Below are positions 37,197-46,333 of a DNA stretch of 64,000 nt, piece after piece. Within the stretch, counting starts at the first letter, position 1, and each line of letters opens with the position of its first letter. The notes under the pieces are model-generated. The model made no database searches. It had not been told where the DNA came from and worked only from the letters and a program-made list of their open reading frames with translations. Position numbers and translations under genes: made by a program. Source of the DNA: Jeotgalibaca ciconiae (GTDB lineage: Bacteria > Bacillota > Bacilli > Lactobacillales > Aerococcaceae); NCBI RefSeq assembly GCF_003955755.1, contig NZ_CP034465.1, forward strand, positions 496,001 through 560,000, in the 5' to 3' direction.

Positions 37197-38384
37197 CTAC
37201 TTACTCACCTCATTTGTTTTTGCTAAAGCATCACTAATCGTTCCTCTTCGGATAACACCAAGAAGCTGATTATCATCAACTACTGCAACTGGCGCTGGTG
37301 ATTCATTCATTGTATGGAATAAATCAGCGACCAGTGTGTCTTTATCAACTCGGGTCACATTTTTATTGATGGCATCAGCCCATGATTTTTCTTGACGGTT
37401 CGCTTCTAATAAATCATCAGCAGCAATGTATCCTTCCAGTTGTCGATCTTTATCTACAGCCATTAACAAATCAATGCCTTCTTGGCGCATTCTATTTAAT
37501 GTAACACTTGGACCGTCACTATGAATATTTGCTCGAATAGCAGGTTCCATAATATTCTCTGCAGTGAGAACTTTCGAACGATCAACTTCCTCAACAAAAT
37601 CACGTACATAATCATTTGCAGGATTGGTAAGGATTTCTTCACCCGTTCCTACTTGCATAATGACGCCATCTTTCATAATTGCGATTCGATCCCCAATCCG
37701 TAACGCTTCATTCAAATCGTGAGTAATAAAAATAATTGTTTTATGAACGGTTTTTTGTAATTCAATCAACTCATCTTGCATATCACGACGAATCAATGGA
37801 TCCAATGCTGAAAAAGCTTCGTCCATCAACAAAATTTCAGGATCATTTGCCAATGCGCGAGCTAAGCCAACACGTTGCTGCATCCCACCGGAAAGTTGAC
37901 TTGGATATTGATCTTTGAAAGATAATAATCCTGAGTTATCCAAAGCTTGTTCCGCTCGCTCTGTTCGCTCAGCTTTATCTTTGTTGCGAATTTCTAATCC
38001 AAATTCAGTGTTTTCCAGAATCGTTCGATGTGGAAAAAGTGCAAAGTTTTGGAAAACCATGTTGATTTTATTACGACGCACTTCTCGTAAATCTTCTTTA
38101 CCTAACTTTGCAATATTCTCATCATCAATGTAAATTTCACCGGCTGTCGGTTCAATAAGACGATTCAATAAACGAATTAAAGTAGACTTTCCGCTTCCTG
38201 ATAGCCCCATAATAACAAATATTTCATTTTCATTGATTTCTAAATTAACATTATTGACACCTACAGTAGCTCCTGTTGCTTCTAATATTTCAGTTTTGTC
38301 TTTATTTTGTGCAACCATTTGTAGGGCTTGTTTTGTTTTTTTACCAAAAATCTTTGTTAGATTTTTAACTGTAACTTTCGCCAA
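37197..38384 (-). CDS. opuAA: Glycine betaine ABC transporter ATPase with CBS domains
   Basis: 395 aa. Walker [10 protein letters not shown], signature [10 protein letters not shown], Walker [14 protein letters not shown], then two CBS domains from about residue 270 ([27 protein letters not shown]). In OpuA these CBS domains gate transport by ionic strength and c-di-AMP. Start is TTG 38384 behind AGGAGTG. Called busAA in lactococci. Confidence 0.95.
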   Translation of the reverse strand: MAKVTVKNLTKIFGKKTKQALQMVAQNKDKTEILEATGATVGVNNVNLEINENEIFVIMGLSGSGKSTLIRLLNRLIEPTAGEIYIDDENIAKLGKEDLREVRRNKINMVFQNFALFPHRTILENTEFGLEIRNKDKAERTERAEQALDNSGLLSFKDQYPSQLSGGMQQRVGLARALANDPEILLMDEAFSALDPLIRRDMQDELIELQKTVHKTIIFITHDLNEALRIGDRIAIMKDGVIMQVGTGEEILTNPANDYVRDFVEEVDRSKVLTAENIMEPAIRANIHSDGPSVTLNRMRQEGIDLLMAVDKDRQLEGYIAADDLLEANRQEKSWADAINKNVTRVDKDTLVADLFHTMNESPAPVAVVDDNQLLGVIRRGTISDALAKTNEVSK

Positions 38385-38420
38385 AATCTACACACTCCTT
38401 GTTTTCATTTCTGTTTTCTG

Positions 38421-38459
38421 AAAAGTGACCATACTAACTTAGCACACACAGTCACTTTT
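38421..38459 (-). promoter_or_regulatory. Predicted BusR operator overlapping the opuA promoter
   Basis: AAAAGTGAC (38421-38429) and its complement GTCACTTTT (38451-38459) are 21 bp apart. On the minus strand TTGTCA (overlapping the upstream arm), 17 bp, TAAGTT form a promoter inside it. Two GTGAC half-sites about two helical turns apart are the known layout for the c-di-AMP-responsive repressor BusR, encoded next door. Confidence 0.85.
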
Positions 38460-38464
38460 GACAA

Positions 38465-38492
38465 GAAAAAACGCCCAATTTTTTAATTGAGC
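38465..38492 (-). terminator. Terminator of busR
   Basis: Minus strand ACGCTCAATT, AAAA loop, AATTGGGCGT, TTTTTT. Confidence 0.88.
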
Positions 38493-38493
38493 G

Positions 38494-39120
38494 TCAAGGT
38501 TTGGGATAGAAAAAATTACGCATATATTGCAGTGAATACTCATTCCCTACAAAGTAAATCGTATCATTTTCATTTAACTTTGCATAAGGTCCTGGTGATA
38601 ATAGTAATTTTTCATTTTGCATAAGTGCAACAATGGTAGCTCCCGTTTCTTGCCAAACATTTAAATCTGCAACGGTTTGATCTAAATGGGCTGCTTCCTT
38701 TGTCAGCACTAATTCATAAGGGATAAATGGATTAAGCGTGTATGATTGTCTCGTCTGCGTAATCACATCATCTAAAAGTTGGGAAAAGTTTTTCCATTCT
38801 TTTTGTTGCCGTTCAACGCTATCCAGTATTTGGCTTTTCATATTTTCAATTGTTTGAACATCTTGGAATTGACGGACATAGGTTTGAGCTTTTTCTCTCG
38901 AAGCCACATATGTGCCGCTACCATGATAAGATTCCATAATCCCTAAGTCATCCAATACTTGCACAGCTTTTCTAGCTGTCTCTGGCGAGATGTCATAAGA
39001 TTTCGCTATCGTTGAACGTGTATGTAGCTTTTCACCTTCCGCATAATAGCCTTCCGCAACACGTTGAGCAAGATTTAATGCAACCTGCTGATACAATGGT
39101 TTAACCACTTTATTTTTCAT
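38494..39120 (-). CDS. busR: c-di-AMP-responsive GntR/RCK_C repressor
   Basis: 208 aa. GntR winged helix at 5-70 (LHTRSTIAKSYDISPETARKAVQVLDDLG), a coiled-coil linker (about 85-125), and a C-terminal RCK_C/TrkA_C domain (ETGATIVALMQNEKLLLSPG, YFVGNEYSLQYM). This architecture is BusR, which represses the betaine transporter when c-di-AMP is bound. It lies directly upstream of opuA on the same strand; its own terminator and the operator sit between. Confidence 0.93.
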   Translation of the reverse strand: MKNKVVKPLYQQVALNLAQRVAEGYYAEGEKLHTRSTIAKSYDISPETARKAVQVLDDLGIMESYHGSGTYVASREKAQTYVRQFQDVQTIENMKSQILDSVERQQKEWKNFSQLLDDVITQTRQSYTLNPFIPYELVLTKEAAHLDQTVADLNVWQETGATIVALMQNEKLLLSPGPYAKLNENDTIYFVGNEYSLQYMRNFFYPKP

Positions 39121-39229
39121 ACCTACATGTCCCTTTCAACTTCTTCATTGTAAAATATTGTACAACGAAGAAGAAAGAAAGGCAAAACTCATTTAGCATT
39201 CATCAAAATAAACAATCGGACTCTTTGCC

Positions 39230-39360
39230 AATTAAAAAAGCGAGAGAAGACTGAACTGTCCTATGAAAAAAAGAAATTGGGGCCTAATGAGTAGCATGCA
39301 ATGAGTTAAATTTTTTTCACTAAGCAAGTGATTTGGGAGCCAGATGTAGAAAGCAAATTT
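39230..39360 (+). repeat. Degenerate family-2 foldback repeat
   Basis: GTCCTATGAAAAAAAGAAATT, then ATTTTTTTCACTAAGCAAGTGATTTGGGAGCCAGATG parallels the GGCCTATGAAAAAA and TTTTTTTCACTAGGCCAGGACTTGGGAGCTAGAC parts of intact copies; the apex has decayed. Confidence 0.55.
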
Positions 39361-39381
39361 TATAGTACACTAATCTAAAGT

Positions 39382-39522
39382 AAAGATGTTCAAGCTCATT
39401 TTACAGCCTGAAGATCTTTATTTTTTTAGAATAAAGATCTTCAACGTTAAATTTCCTACTGAACATCGTTATTTTTTGAAAATAAAGATCTTCAGCCTCA
39501 AGATCCTGTTTGAACATCTGTT
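39382..39522 (+). repeat. Triple hairpin array, locus 3
   Basis: Three hairpins start at about 39382, 39432 and 39483 (spacing 50 and 51). Arms are AAAGATGTTCA or AAAGATCTTCA on the left and TGAAGATC or TGAACATC on the right; the 15-20 bases between differ. Lies between a decayed and an intact 213-bp repeat. Confidence 0.8.
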
Positions 39523-39597
39523 TCTGTAAATATATCAAAATTTATAAGCTGAAACTTGAGAATAGTTGGCAAGCGTGCGCTGAACTATGAACCTTTT

Positions 39598-39810
39598 ACT
39601 ATAAGAAAAGCGGACAAGTCCGCCTTGGCCTATGAAAAAATAGGAAATTTGACCCTGAATTGTCAGGAGACTTCACGCTTCAGCGGGTTAGTCGAATGAT
39701 ATGCGTTAGCGAGCAGCGAAGCGCGCAATGGGGCAAATTTATCTTTTTTTCAATAGGCCAGGACTTGGGAGCTAGACATTGATGGCTGAACTTATAATCC
39801 CCTAGTCTAT
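39598..39810 (+). repeat. ~213-bp foldback repeat family 2, best copy
   Basis: Runs from ACTATAAGAAAAGCGG to CCCCTAGTCTAT. ACTATAAG at the left closes with CTTATA and TAGT at the right. GGCCTATGA here pairs with TCAATAGGCC at the right. Directly followed by the terminator of the arginine operon. No protein encoded. Confidence 0.92.
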
Positions 39811-39811
39811 T

Positions 39812-39853
39812 AAAAACTTGCTTGATCTGCGTTTACACCAAGCAAACTTTTAA
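39812..39853 (-). terminator. Terminator of the arginine operon
   Basis: Minus strand GTTTGCTTG, loop, CAAGCAAG, TTTTT, just past the argF stop and abutting the repeat. Confidence 0.82.
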
Positions 39854-39854
39854 A

Positions 39855-40859
39855 TTATTTTATTTCCGGGATAAAGAGATTTCCATTAGTTGCGGCCATG
39901 ATGGCTTTGATTGAGTGCATCCGATTTTCTGCTTGCTGGAATTGACGTGCTTGCTGACTGCGGAAGACTTCATCCGTTACTTCCATTTCTGCCATACCAA
40001 ATTTCTCTGCGATTTCTTTTGCATAACTGGTTGTTGCATCGTGAAAGGCTGGTAAACAATGCAAGAAAATATACTCTTTCTCAATTTTATCTGTCAATTC
40101 TTTATTGATCTGATATTTTTTCAGCAAATTGATGCGTTCTTCGAATTTATCCTCTTCTCCCATTGATACCCATACGTCGGTATACAAAGCATCTGCATCC
40201 ACTACCGCCGCATCCACATCTTCTGTTACTTCAATAGTTGCTCCGGATTTTTCCGCATATCCTTTTGCTAAATCGATTAAGGCTGGCTCTGGGAATAAAC
40301 TTTCTGGAGCAGCAACCGTCACATTTACTCCAAGGATTGCTCCTGTAACGAGTAGGCTATTGGCAACATTATTACGACCATCGCCACAATAAACTAGTTT
40401 CAATCCAGCTAGTTTTCCAAACTCTTCTTTCAAAGTCATATAATCCGCAATCATTTGTGTGGGATGCCAATCATCTGTCAAACCGTTCCAGACAGGAACG
40501 CCTGCATATTTTGCTAAATCTTCTGCCACTTCTTGACTGAAGCCACGGAATTCAATCCCATCGAACATGCTACCCAGTACTTTAGCTGTGTCCTCAACGG
40601 ATTCCTTTGCGTTCAAATGGACATCGTTTGCTCCTAAAAATTCAGGGGCTGCCCCTAAATCATTTGTTGCTACAGTAAAAGCAGCTCTTGTACGAGTAGA
40701 ATTTTTTTCAAATAATAAACAAATATTTTGTCCTTTTAAATATTCATGTGGAATGCCGCGTTTCTTTAGGTCCTTCAGATGGATGGCAAAGTCGATAAGA
40801 TATTCTAACTGGGCACTGCTAAAATCAATTTCCTTTAAAAAGCTTTTTCCTTGAAACAT
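39855..40859 (-). CDS. argF: Ornithine carbamoyltransferase
   Basis: 334 aa. Carbamoyl phosphate motif STRTR, ornithine loop HCLPAFHD, and the C-terminal [19 protein letters not shown]. It makes citrulline from ornithine and carbamoyl phosphate. Start ATG 40859 behind GGGAG; the longer frame overlaps argC. Position at the end of argB-argD-GNAT-argC favours a biosynthetic role over the arginine deiminase pathway, of which no other gene is here. Confidence 0.96.
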   Translation of the reverse strand: MFQGKSFLKEIDFSSAQLEYLIDFAIHLKDLKKRGIPHEYLKGQNICLLFEKNSTRTRAAFTVATNDLGAAPEFLGANDVHLNAKESVEDTAKVLGSMFDGIEFRGFSQEVAEDLAKYAGVPVWNGLTDDWHPTQMIADYMTLKEEFGKLAGLKLVYCGDGRNNVANSLLVTGAILGVNVTVAAPESLFPEPALIDLAKGYAEKSGATIEVTEDVDAAVVDADALYTDVWVSMGEEDKFEERINLLKKYQINKELTDKIEKEYIFLHCLPAFHDATTSYAKEIAEKFGMAEMEVTDEVFRSQQARQFQQAENRMHSIKAIMAATNGNLFIPEIK

Positions 40860-40888
40860 ATGAACACTCCCTATTTTTTCTTTTATTT

Positions 40889-41935
40889 TTATGGCCAAAT
40901 CGGCGCTTGCGTTAACCCTGTTGTTTCATCCAAACCAAGCATCAGATTCATATTCTGAATTGCTTGTCCGCTTGCTCCTTTGATTAAATTATCAATAACG
41001 GACATAATAACAATCATATTTGATTGTGTATCGACTGCTAATCCTATGTCACAATAATTTGATCCGCTAACTGCCTTGGTAGTCGGCGTTTCTCCTTTTT
41101 CCAACACACGTACGAATTTTTCTTCTTCATAATACTGATTGTATAGAGCTAGAAGTTGGTCTTCCGATAAATTCCGTTCATTTTTAATATAAATGGTGGA
41201 TAAAATGCCTCTTTGCATCGGTGCTAAGTGAGGGACAAACATAAGACTTGTTTTCTCTCCACTAATGGATGAAAGTTGCTCTTCAATTTCAGGCGTATGA
41301 CGATGTGAACCGACCGCATATGGCTGAATGGTTTCTGTAGCCTGAGTGAACAAATTCCCATCTTTTAAACCACGCCCTGCTCCAGAAATACCTGATTTTG
41401 AATCAGATATGATGGTTTCATTTGTCGTATAGCCTTCTTTTAATAGTGGATACAGTCCCAAAATAATGGAAGTCGGATAACACCCTGGATTTGCAAGCAG
41501 GTTCGTATCTTTTATAGCTTCCCGGTTTATTTCCGGAATTCCATAAACTGCTTGTGCCAATGCTTCGGAAACTTGATGCTTCGTTTGATACCATTCTTCA
41601 TATACTTCCGCATCCTTCAAACGAAAATCCGCTGACAAATCAATGACCTTCAACCCTTTTTCCAATGCAGATTTCACTGCAATCTGTGACTTTGCATGAG
41701 GCAAGGCACAAAATAAAACATCAACCTGATCAAAATACTCATTATTCTCAAAGTTCATTGCGGAAAACTCGCTGTCAAATACTTCTTTCAAGTGAGGATA
41801 ACGTTTTGAAAAAGGTATTTCTGCATAATTATTGGAATGCACAAAAATAATCTCAACATCTTCTCTTTGCACCAATAATCGTACAAGTTCTGCACCTGCA
41901 TAACCACTTGCTCCTAGTATTCCTACTTTTACCAC
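40889..41935 (-). CDS. argC: N-acetyl-gamma-glutamyl-phosphate reductase
   Basis: 348 aa. NADPH-binding [18 protein letters not shown], catalytic Cys in [11 protein letters not shown], and [14 protein letters not shown] start at 41935, four bases after AAGGAAGTGA, overlapping the stop of the GNAT gene as TAGTG. Third step of acetylated arginine synthesis. Confidence 0.95.
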   Translation of the reverse strand: MVKVGILGASGYAGAELVRLLVQREDVEIIFVHSNNYAEIPFSKRYPHLKEVFDSEFSAMNFENNEYFDQVDVLFCALPHAKSQIAVKSALEKGLKVIDLSADFRLKDAEVYEEWYQTKHQVSEALAQAVYGIPEINREAIKDTNLLANPGCYPTSIILGLYPLLKEGYTTNETIISDSKSGISGAGRGLKDGNLFTQATETIQPYAVGSHRHTPEIEEQLSSISGEKTSLMFVPHLAPMQRGILSTIYIKNERNLSEDQLLALYNQYYEEEKFVRVLEKGETPTTKAVSGSNYCDIGLAVDTQSNMIVIMSVIDNLIKGASGQAIQNMNLMLGLDETTGLTQAPIWP

Positions 41936-42471
41936 TACATCACTTCCTTTATTTGATTGTCCGCTGCATATTGATAAGCATTTCTTGGCTCTCCATCTGG
42001 CGGATAGATATTGCCGCAATAGGAAAAACCATATTTTTCGATTACATGAATCATTGGTTTATTTGTATCATGGGTATAAATGCGGATATTGTCATAGCGT
42101 TCAATAATCCATTTCATACAAAATTGGCTGGCACCTTTTATTTTTCCGTTTGTGCACATACGGTGAATGGTTACATAAGGAGATGGGTTTAGCCACGTGC
42201 CGTCTTTAAGAGTTTTAAAGATAGCATTTTCTCCCTTCAATAAATAAAAAGTGGCGACGATCGTTCCAATGGGTAAATCACAGTTAGAATGTTCATCAAT
42301 CACACAAACATAACTTGTTCCATCACGAATATCTTGTTCTAATACGCTTTGGTTGGGTTCTCCATTACGCCATTGGTAGTAATTGCCAAGCGCCCTTTGA
42401 AGCTTTCTCCCATAATCAAAAGTTTCTAATAAATCTGGCATATCAGAAAAAGTTGTTTGACGTATTTTCAA
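41935..42471 (-). CDS. GNAT-family N-acetyltransferase inside the arginine operon
   Basis: 178 aa. N-terminal MKIRQTTFSDMPDLLETF and C-terminal IRIYTHDTNKPMIHVIEKYGFSYCGNIY follow the GNAT fold; the pyrophosphate loop is GKIKGASQFCMKW in place of the usual Q/RxxGxG/A. It begins 2 bp after argD, and its TAG overlaps the argC GTG. argJ is missing from this cluster, so N-acetylation of glutamate (an ArgA-like job) is an attractive but unproven role. A modification enzyme for another amine is the alternative. Confidence 0.82.
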   Translation of the reverse strand: MKIRQTTFSDMPDLLETFDYGRKLQRALGNYYQWRNGEPNQSVLEQDIRDGTSYVCVIDEHSNCDLPIGTIVATFYLLKGENAIFKTLKDGTWLNPSPYVTIHRMCTNGKIKGASQFCMKWIIERYDNIRIYTHDTNKPMIHVIEKYGFSYCGNIYPPDGEPRNAYQYAADNQIKEVM

Positions 42472-42473
42472 AT

Positions 42474-43682
42474 CTACACCCCTTTATCCTCTAAAACACC
42501 TTTTAGTGCTAGAACCATAGCGTCTATCTCTGCTTCAGTAATGGTAAACGGTGGAATAAAACGTAATATATTTCCTTGTGTACAATTAATAATGAAGCTC
42601 TTTGCTAACATCTCTTTAACAATTTCACTTCCTTGGATATTCAATTCCATTCCTAGCAATAAACCCAAACCTCGAACATTTTTTATTAGGTCAAATTCTT
42701 CTTGCAAAGATTGTAACTTGGCTTTCAAGTACTGACCTTTCCGGTAAACCTCATCCGTTAAATTATTCTCCAATATTTCTTGAAGGGTCGCTTTCCCTAC
42801 AGCCGTCGCCATCTGATTGCCGCCAAAAGTGGTCCCATGATTACCAGGTGCAAATGTTTCTGCATAATCTCCCTTTGCTAAAATAGCGCCGATCGGTATG
42901 CCATTCGCAAGTGCCTTCGCCAATGTCATAATATCCGGTTCGATTTCATAATGTTCGTAGGCAAACAACTTTCCAGTACGACCCATTCCGCATTGAATTT
43001 CATCAAAGATAAGGGCACAGTCATACTTTTCTGTTAATTCTCGTGCTTTTGCTAAAAAGTCAAGATTAACGGGATGAATCCCCCCTTCTCCTTGCAATGG
43101 TTCTACAATAACGGCTGCAGTATTTTTACCGACTACTTTTTCAAGTGCTTGAATGTCATTAAATGGCGTGAATAGGAAACCCGTTGGATGAGGTCCATAA
43201 CCTTCTCTATAGGCTTCATTATCGGTGATGTTTAAGGTTGCCAAGGTTCTTCCGTGGAATGATCCCTTCATTGCAACAATTTCATTTTTTCCACTGCCGT
43301 ACTTGAGATAGGCACTTTTCCGTGCCAGCTTGATTGCACCTTCATTTGCTTCTGCCCCTGAGTTACAAAAGAAAGCTTTTGATGCAAAGGAATGTTCACA
43401 TAATAATTTTCCAAGTGCTACTTGCGGCTCGATATAAAAATTATTTGATGTATGAATAATTGTATTCGCTTGATGAATAATCGCATCTTTTACTTTTGGG
43501 TTGCTGTAACCTAAATTTGTAACAGAAATTCCAGCTAAGAAATCAGTGTATTCTTTTCCTTCAGAATCAATCAGCGTTGAATCATATCCATCCACAAAAA
43601 CAACTGGAAAACGACCATATGTGTTCATCAAATTATGATTAGCTGTTTGAATAACGGATAGTTTATCGATTTCCATTTTCAT
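42474..43682 (-). CDS. argD: Acetylornithine aminotransferase
   Basis: 402 aa class III PLP enzyme. FCNSGAEANEGAIKLAR, FHGRTLATLN, LIFDEIQCGMGRTG and the Schiff-base Lys in MTLAKALANG are clear. Converts N-acetylglutamate semialdehyde to N-acetylornithine. Start ATG 43682 has GAGGAGG seven bases upstream and overlaps the argB end by 20 bp. Confidence 0.95.
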   Translation of the reverse strand: MKMEIDKLSVIQTANHNLMNTYGRFPVVFVDGYDSTLIDSEGKEYTDFLAGISVTNLGYSNPKVKDAIIHQANTIIHTSNNFYIEPQVALGKLLCEHSFASKAFFCNSGAEANEGAIKLARKSAYLKYGSGKNEIVAMKGSFHGRTLATLNITDNEAYREGYGPHPTGFLFTPFNDIQALEKVVGKNTAAVIVEPLQGEGGIHPVNLDFLAKARELTEKYDCALIFDEIQCGMGRTGKLFAYEHYEIEPDIMTLAKALANGIPIGAILAKGDYAETFAPGNHGTTFGGNQMATAVGKATLQEILENNLTDEVYRKGQYLKAKLQSLQEEFDLIKNVRGLGLLLGMELNIQGSEIVKEMLAKSFIINCTQGNILRFIPPFTITEAEIDAMVLALKGVLEDKGV

Positions 43683-44556
43683 AAATATCCTCCTCATTTG
43701 TTACCATTGTGCCAATACCATCTTTGGTGAATAATTCAATGATGATAGAATGAGGCACTGTACCATTTATAATATGGCATCTGGTTACCCCGCCTTCAAT
43801 TGCACCTGTACAACAATCCATTTTAGGTATCATTCCGCCTGTGATGACTCCGCTTTTGATTGCATCTTTTATTTCGGTTAGTGTCAAACGTGAAATAAGG
43901 CTCTTGTTGTCTTGGGGATCAGCCAGTACCCCATCCACGTCTGTAATTAAAATTAATTTGTCTGCGCCAAGAGCCGTTGCTAAATGTTTGGCTACTTCAT
44001 CTGAATTGATATTCAGACTGCTTCCAGATTCTCCATATGCAATTGGTGAAACAACAGGCAAATATCCTCCTTCGATCAAATTGAAGATATACTCTGTGTT
44101 AATCTGAGTAACTTCGCCAACCAATCCTAGAGCCGGATCTTTTTGTTTGGCTAGGATTGTCTTACCATCTTTTCCACTCATACTGACACTAGGCACGCCA
44201 TTCGCATTAAACAAAGAGGCAATTTCAGGAGAAATACTCCCCGTCAATACCATCTCGGCTACTTTCATCGTTTCGGGCGTTGTTACGCGCAGACCATTAA
44301 CAAATTCTGTATGGATTCCTTTTAATTCCATTAATTGGGTAATTTCTGGTCCCCCTCCATGAACAATTACAGGATTCATACCAATATACTTTAAAAGAAC
44401 AATGTCCTTAATAACGGAAGCTTTCAATTCATTATTTAACATAGCGTTTCCACCATACTTAATTACAACAATCTTATTATGAAACTTTTGGATATAACCT
44501 AAGCTGTCAATTAATATCTCTGCTCTATCATCAGCTGTAATAATCAATTCTTTCAT
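43663..44556 (-). CDS. argB: Acetylglutamate kinase
   Basis: 297 aa amino-acid kinase fold: VVIKYGGNAMLN, VIVHGGGPEITQLM, NINSDEVA, and TGGMIPKMDCC. Phosphorylates N-acetylglutamate. Start ATG behind AAGGAGGA. First gene after the second T-box leader. Confidence 0.96.
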   Translation of the reverse strand: MKELIITADDRAEILIDSLGYIQKFHNKIVVIKYGGNAMLNNELKASVIKDIVLLKYIGMNPVIVHGGGPEITQLMELKGIHTEFVNGLRVTTPETMKVAEMVLTGSISPEIASLFNANGVPSVSMSGKDGKTILAKQKDPALGLVGEVTQINTEYIFNLIEGGYLPVVSPIAYGESGSSLNINSDEVAKHLATALGADKLILITDVDGVLADPQDNKSLISRLTLTEIKDAIKSGVITGGMIPKMDCCTGAIEGGVTRCHIINGTVPHSIIIELFTKDGIGTMVTNEEDIYENGNR

Positions 44557-44592
44557 TCCTCCTTGTCTTATATAACTTGAATTTGCGCTTGA

Positions 44593-44739
44593 TTCATCTA
44601 GTCGAATTATTTTTTTCGTTCACTAGATGAAATAAACGCCTTATTTCTTCCAGTGGTAAATTTAAAATTTACTCACTAGATGAGATTACTTATTTTATTC
44701 ATCTAGTGATTTTTAGAAACAGCTCTCACTGGATGAATA
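44593..44739 (-). repeat. Triple hairpin array, locus 4, in the argB leader
   Basis: Three hairpins start at about 44593, 44645 and 44696 (spacing 52 and 51). Arms are TTCATCTAGT against ACTAGATGAA, CCAGTGGTAAATTT against AAATTTACTCACTAG, and TATTCATCTAGTGA against TCACTGGATGAATA. Between the T-box terminator and argB, so it would be transcribed. Confidence 0.8.
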
Positions 44740-44762
44740 AAACATTTTCTCTTATTTTAGAG

Positions 44763-45000
44763 AAAAACAGCCCGCCTCTATCCTAAAATAGAGACGGGCT
44801 GTTCCCGCGGTACCACTCTTATTGATAGACCTACTAAGCCTATCCACTCAATCTGCTTTATCGCTCAGCTTGCGAAGTTAGCTACTACCGTTCACTAACT
44901 AGTCTCTAAAGTGCGGTTCATTTAACTGTTATTGATAAGCTTCCACTCTGCCTTATCTCGCTGCTAATAACTAGATAAACTACTCTCTTTGTCATCGACT
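44763..45000 (-). ncRNA. Arginine T-box leader of argB-argD-GNAT-argC-argF
   Basis: Minus strand: AAAGAGAGTAG stem I start, specifier CGC (44913-44915) in GAACCGCACTTTA, T-box GAGTGGTACCGCG (around 44812-44826), then terminator AACAGCCCGTCTC, loop, GAGGCGGGCTGTT, TTT. The CGC codon reads arginine. The bulge TGGT would pair with ACCA of uncharged tRNA-Arg. It begins only about 6 bp after the argH stop, so no separate promoter is apparent. Confidence 0.93.
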
Positions 45001-45005
45001 TGTAT

Positions 45006-46331
45006 TTACTTGTTTAGCATGTCCTTTTTAATTCCTTGTTGTAAAATAGTTTCAGGATGTAATTCATGATAAATATCTTCTTCAATAACCGAAGAAAATG
45101 ACGTCAATTCTTCAAAGCTTAACTCATGTAATTGACTACCTTTTTCGATGGCATACAAGACCATTTGACCAACAATCTCATGTGCTTCTCTAAAAGGGAT
45201 ACCTTTACGAACCAAATAGTCTGCTAATTCAGTAGCATTTAGGTATCCTTCGTGAATCGTTTCTTGTAGTCTTTTCTCATTCACTTTCAGCTCAGTCGTT
45301 ACTCCTGTTAAAATTTTAACGCATGCGACGGTTGTGTCCAACCCTTCAAAATAAATCGCTTTATCCTCTTGCATGTCTTTGTTATAACTCAGAGGCAGAC
45401 CTTTCATTGTCCCATACATCGCATTTAGCAAACTAATGACTTTTGCTGCTTTTCCACGAATCAATTCCAGAGCATCGGGATTTTTCTTTTGCGGCATCAT
45501 ACTGCTTCCCGTTGAAAAATGATCCGACAACTCTACAAATTGAAACTCTTGGCTGGAATAAATAATGAAATCTTCCGCAAAGCGACTCATATGCATCATC
45601 AAACTTGAGAAACATTGCAATGCATCAATAATGAAATCCCGATTGCTGACACTGTCCAAAGTATTTCTTTGGACACTCGCGAATCCCAATAAGTCAGTCG
45701 TCTGCTGACGATCAATTGAATAAGTAGTTCCAGCCAGTGCTCCTGCACCGAGTGGATTCTCATCAAGCAAAGCCACACTGTCTTCAATCTTTTTTACATC
45801 GCGTTCAAACATCGCTGCATAAGCATCTAACACATAGGAAAAAGGAACAATTTGTGCACGTTGCAAATGCGTATAGGCTGGCATAAGAGCGTCCACCGCC
45901 TTTCCTTTTTCTTCGAAAGCTTGAATCATTTGTAAAACGAATTCTTTTAATTCATTTAAGCTCTTTTTAACATAAAGCTTCATATCCACAGTTACTTGAT
46001 CATTCCGGCTTCTAGCAGTATGCATTTTTTTACCAGTGTCACCACAAGCTTCAATCATCTTCGCTTCCACAAAACTATGGATGTCTTCGTAATTCCCGCT
46101 TAATAACTCAGGATTCGCCTCAATGGCATGATAAAGCTCGTGAAGTTCTGTCTGTAATAATTGACTTTCTTCCTTTGTAATAATAGCGCAATCCCCAAGC
46201 ATGGTTACATGAGCGATGCTTGCTGTGATATCTTCCTGCCATAAACGTTTATCGATCGAGAATGATTCATTAAACTCTTGCATAAGATCGGATGCGGCTT
46301 CTTGAAAACGTCCACCCCAGAGTGTGCCCAT
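45006..46331 (-). CDS. argH: Argininosuccinate lyase
   Basis: 441 aa of the fumarase/aspartase superfamily: GTLWGGRF start, SRNDQVTVDMKLY, TYLQ-like YTHLQRAQ, and signature GSSMMPQKKNPD. Cleaves argininosuccinate to arginine and fumarate. Two bases separate it from argG. Confidence 0.97.
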   Translation of the reverse strand: MGTLWGGRFQEAASDLMQEFNESFSIDKRLWQEDITASIAHVTMLGDCAIITKEESQLLQTELHELYHAIEANPELLSGNYEDIHSFVEAKMIEACGDTGKKMHTARSRNDQVTVDMKLYVKKSLNELKEFVLQMIQAFEEKGKAVDALMPAYTHLQRAQIVPFSYVLDAYAAMFERDVKKIEDSVALLDENPLGAGALAGTTYSIDRQQTTDLLGFASVQRNTLDSVSNRDFIIDALQCFSSLMMHMSRFAEDFIIYSSQEFQFVELSDHFSTGSSMMPQKKNPDALELIRGKAAKVISLLNAMYGTMKGLPLSYNKDMQEDKAIYFEGLDTTVACVKILTGVTTELKVNEKRLQETIHEGYLNATELADYLVRKGIPFREAHEIVGQMVLYAIEKGSQLHELSFEELTSFSSVIEEDIYHELHPETILQQGIKKDMLNK

Positions 46332-46333
46332 AA

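Noticed and set aside
39382-39522. CRISPR array
   Set aside because: Repeats alternate in orientation, arms vary, units number only three, and no cas gene is present.
44593-44739. Integron attC sites or a transposon end array
   Set aside because: No integrase, no conserved GTTRRRY/RYYYAAC cores, and arms differ between loci.
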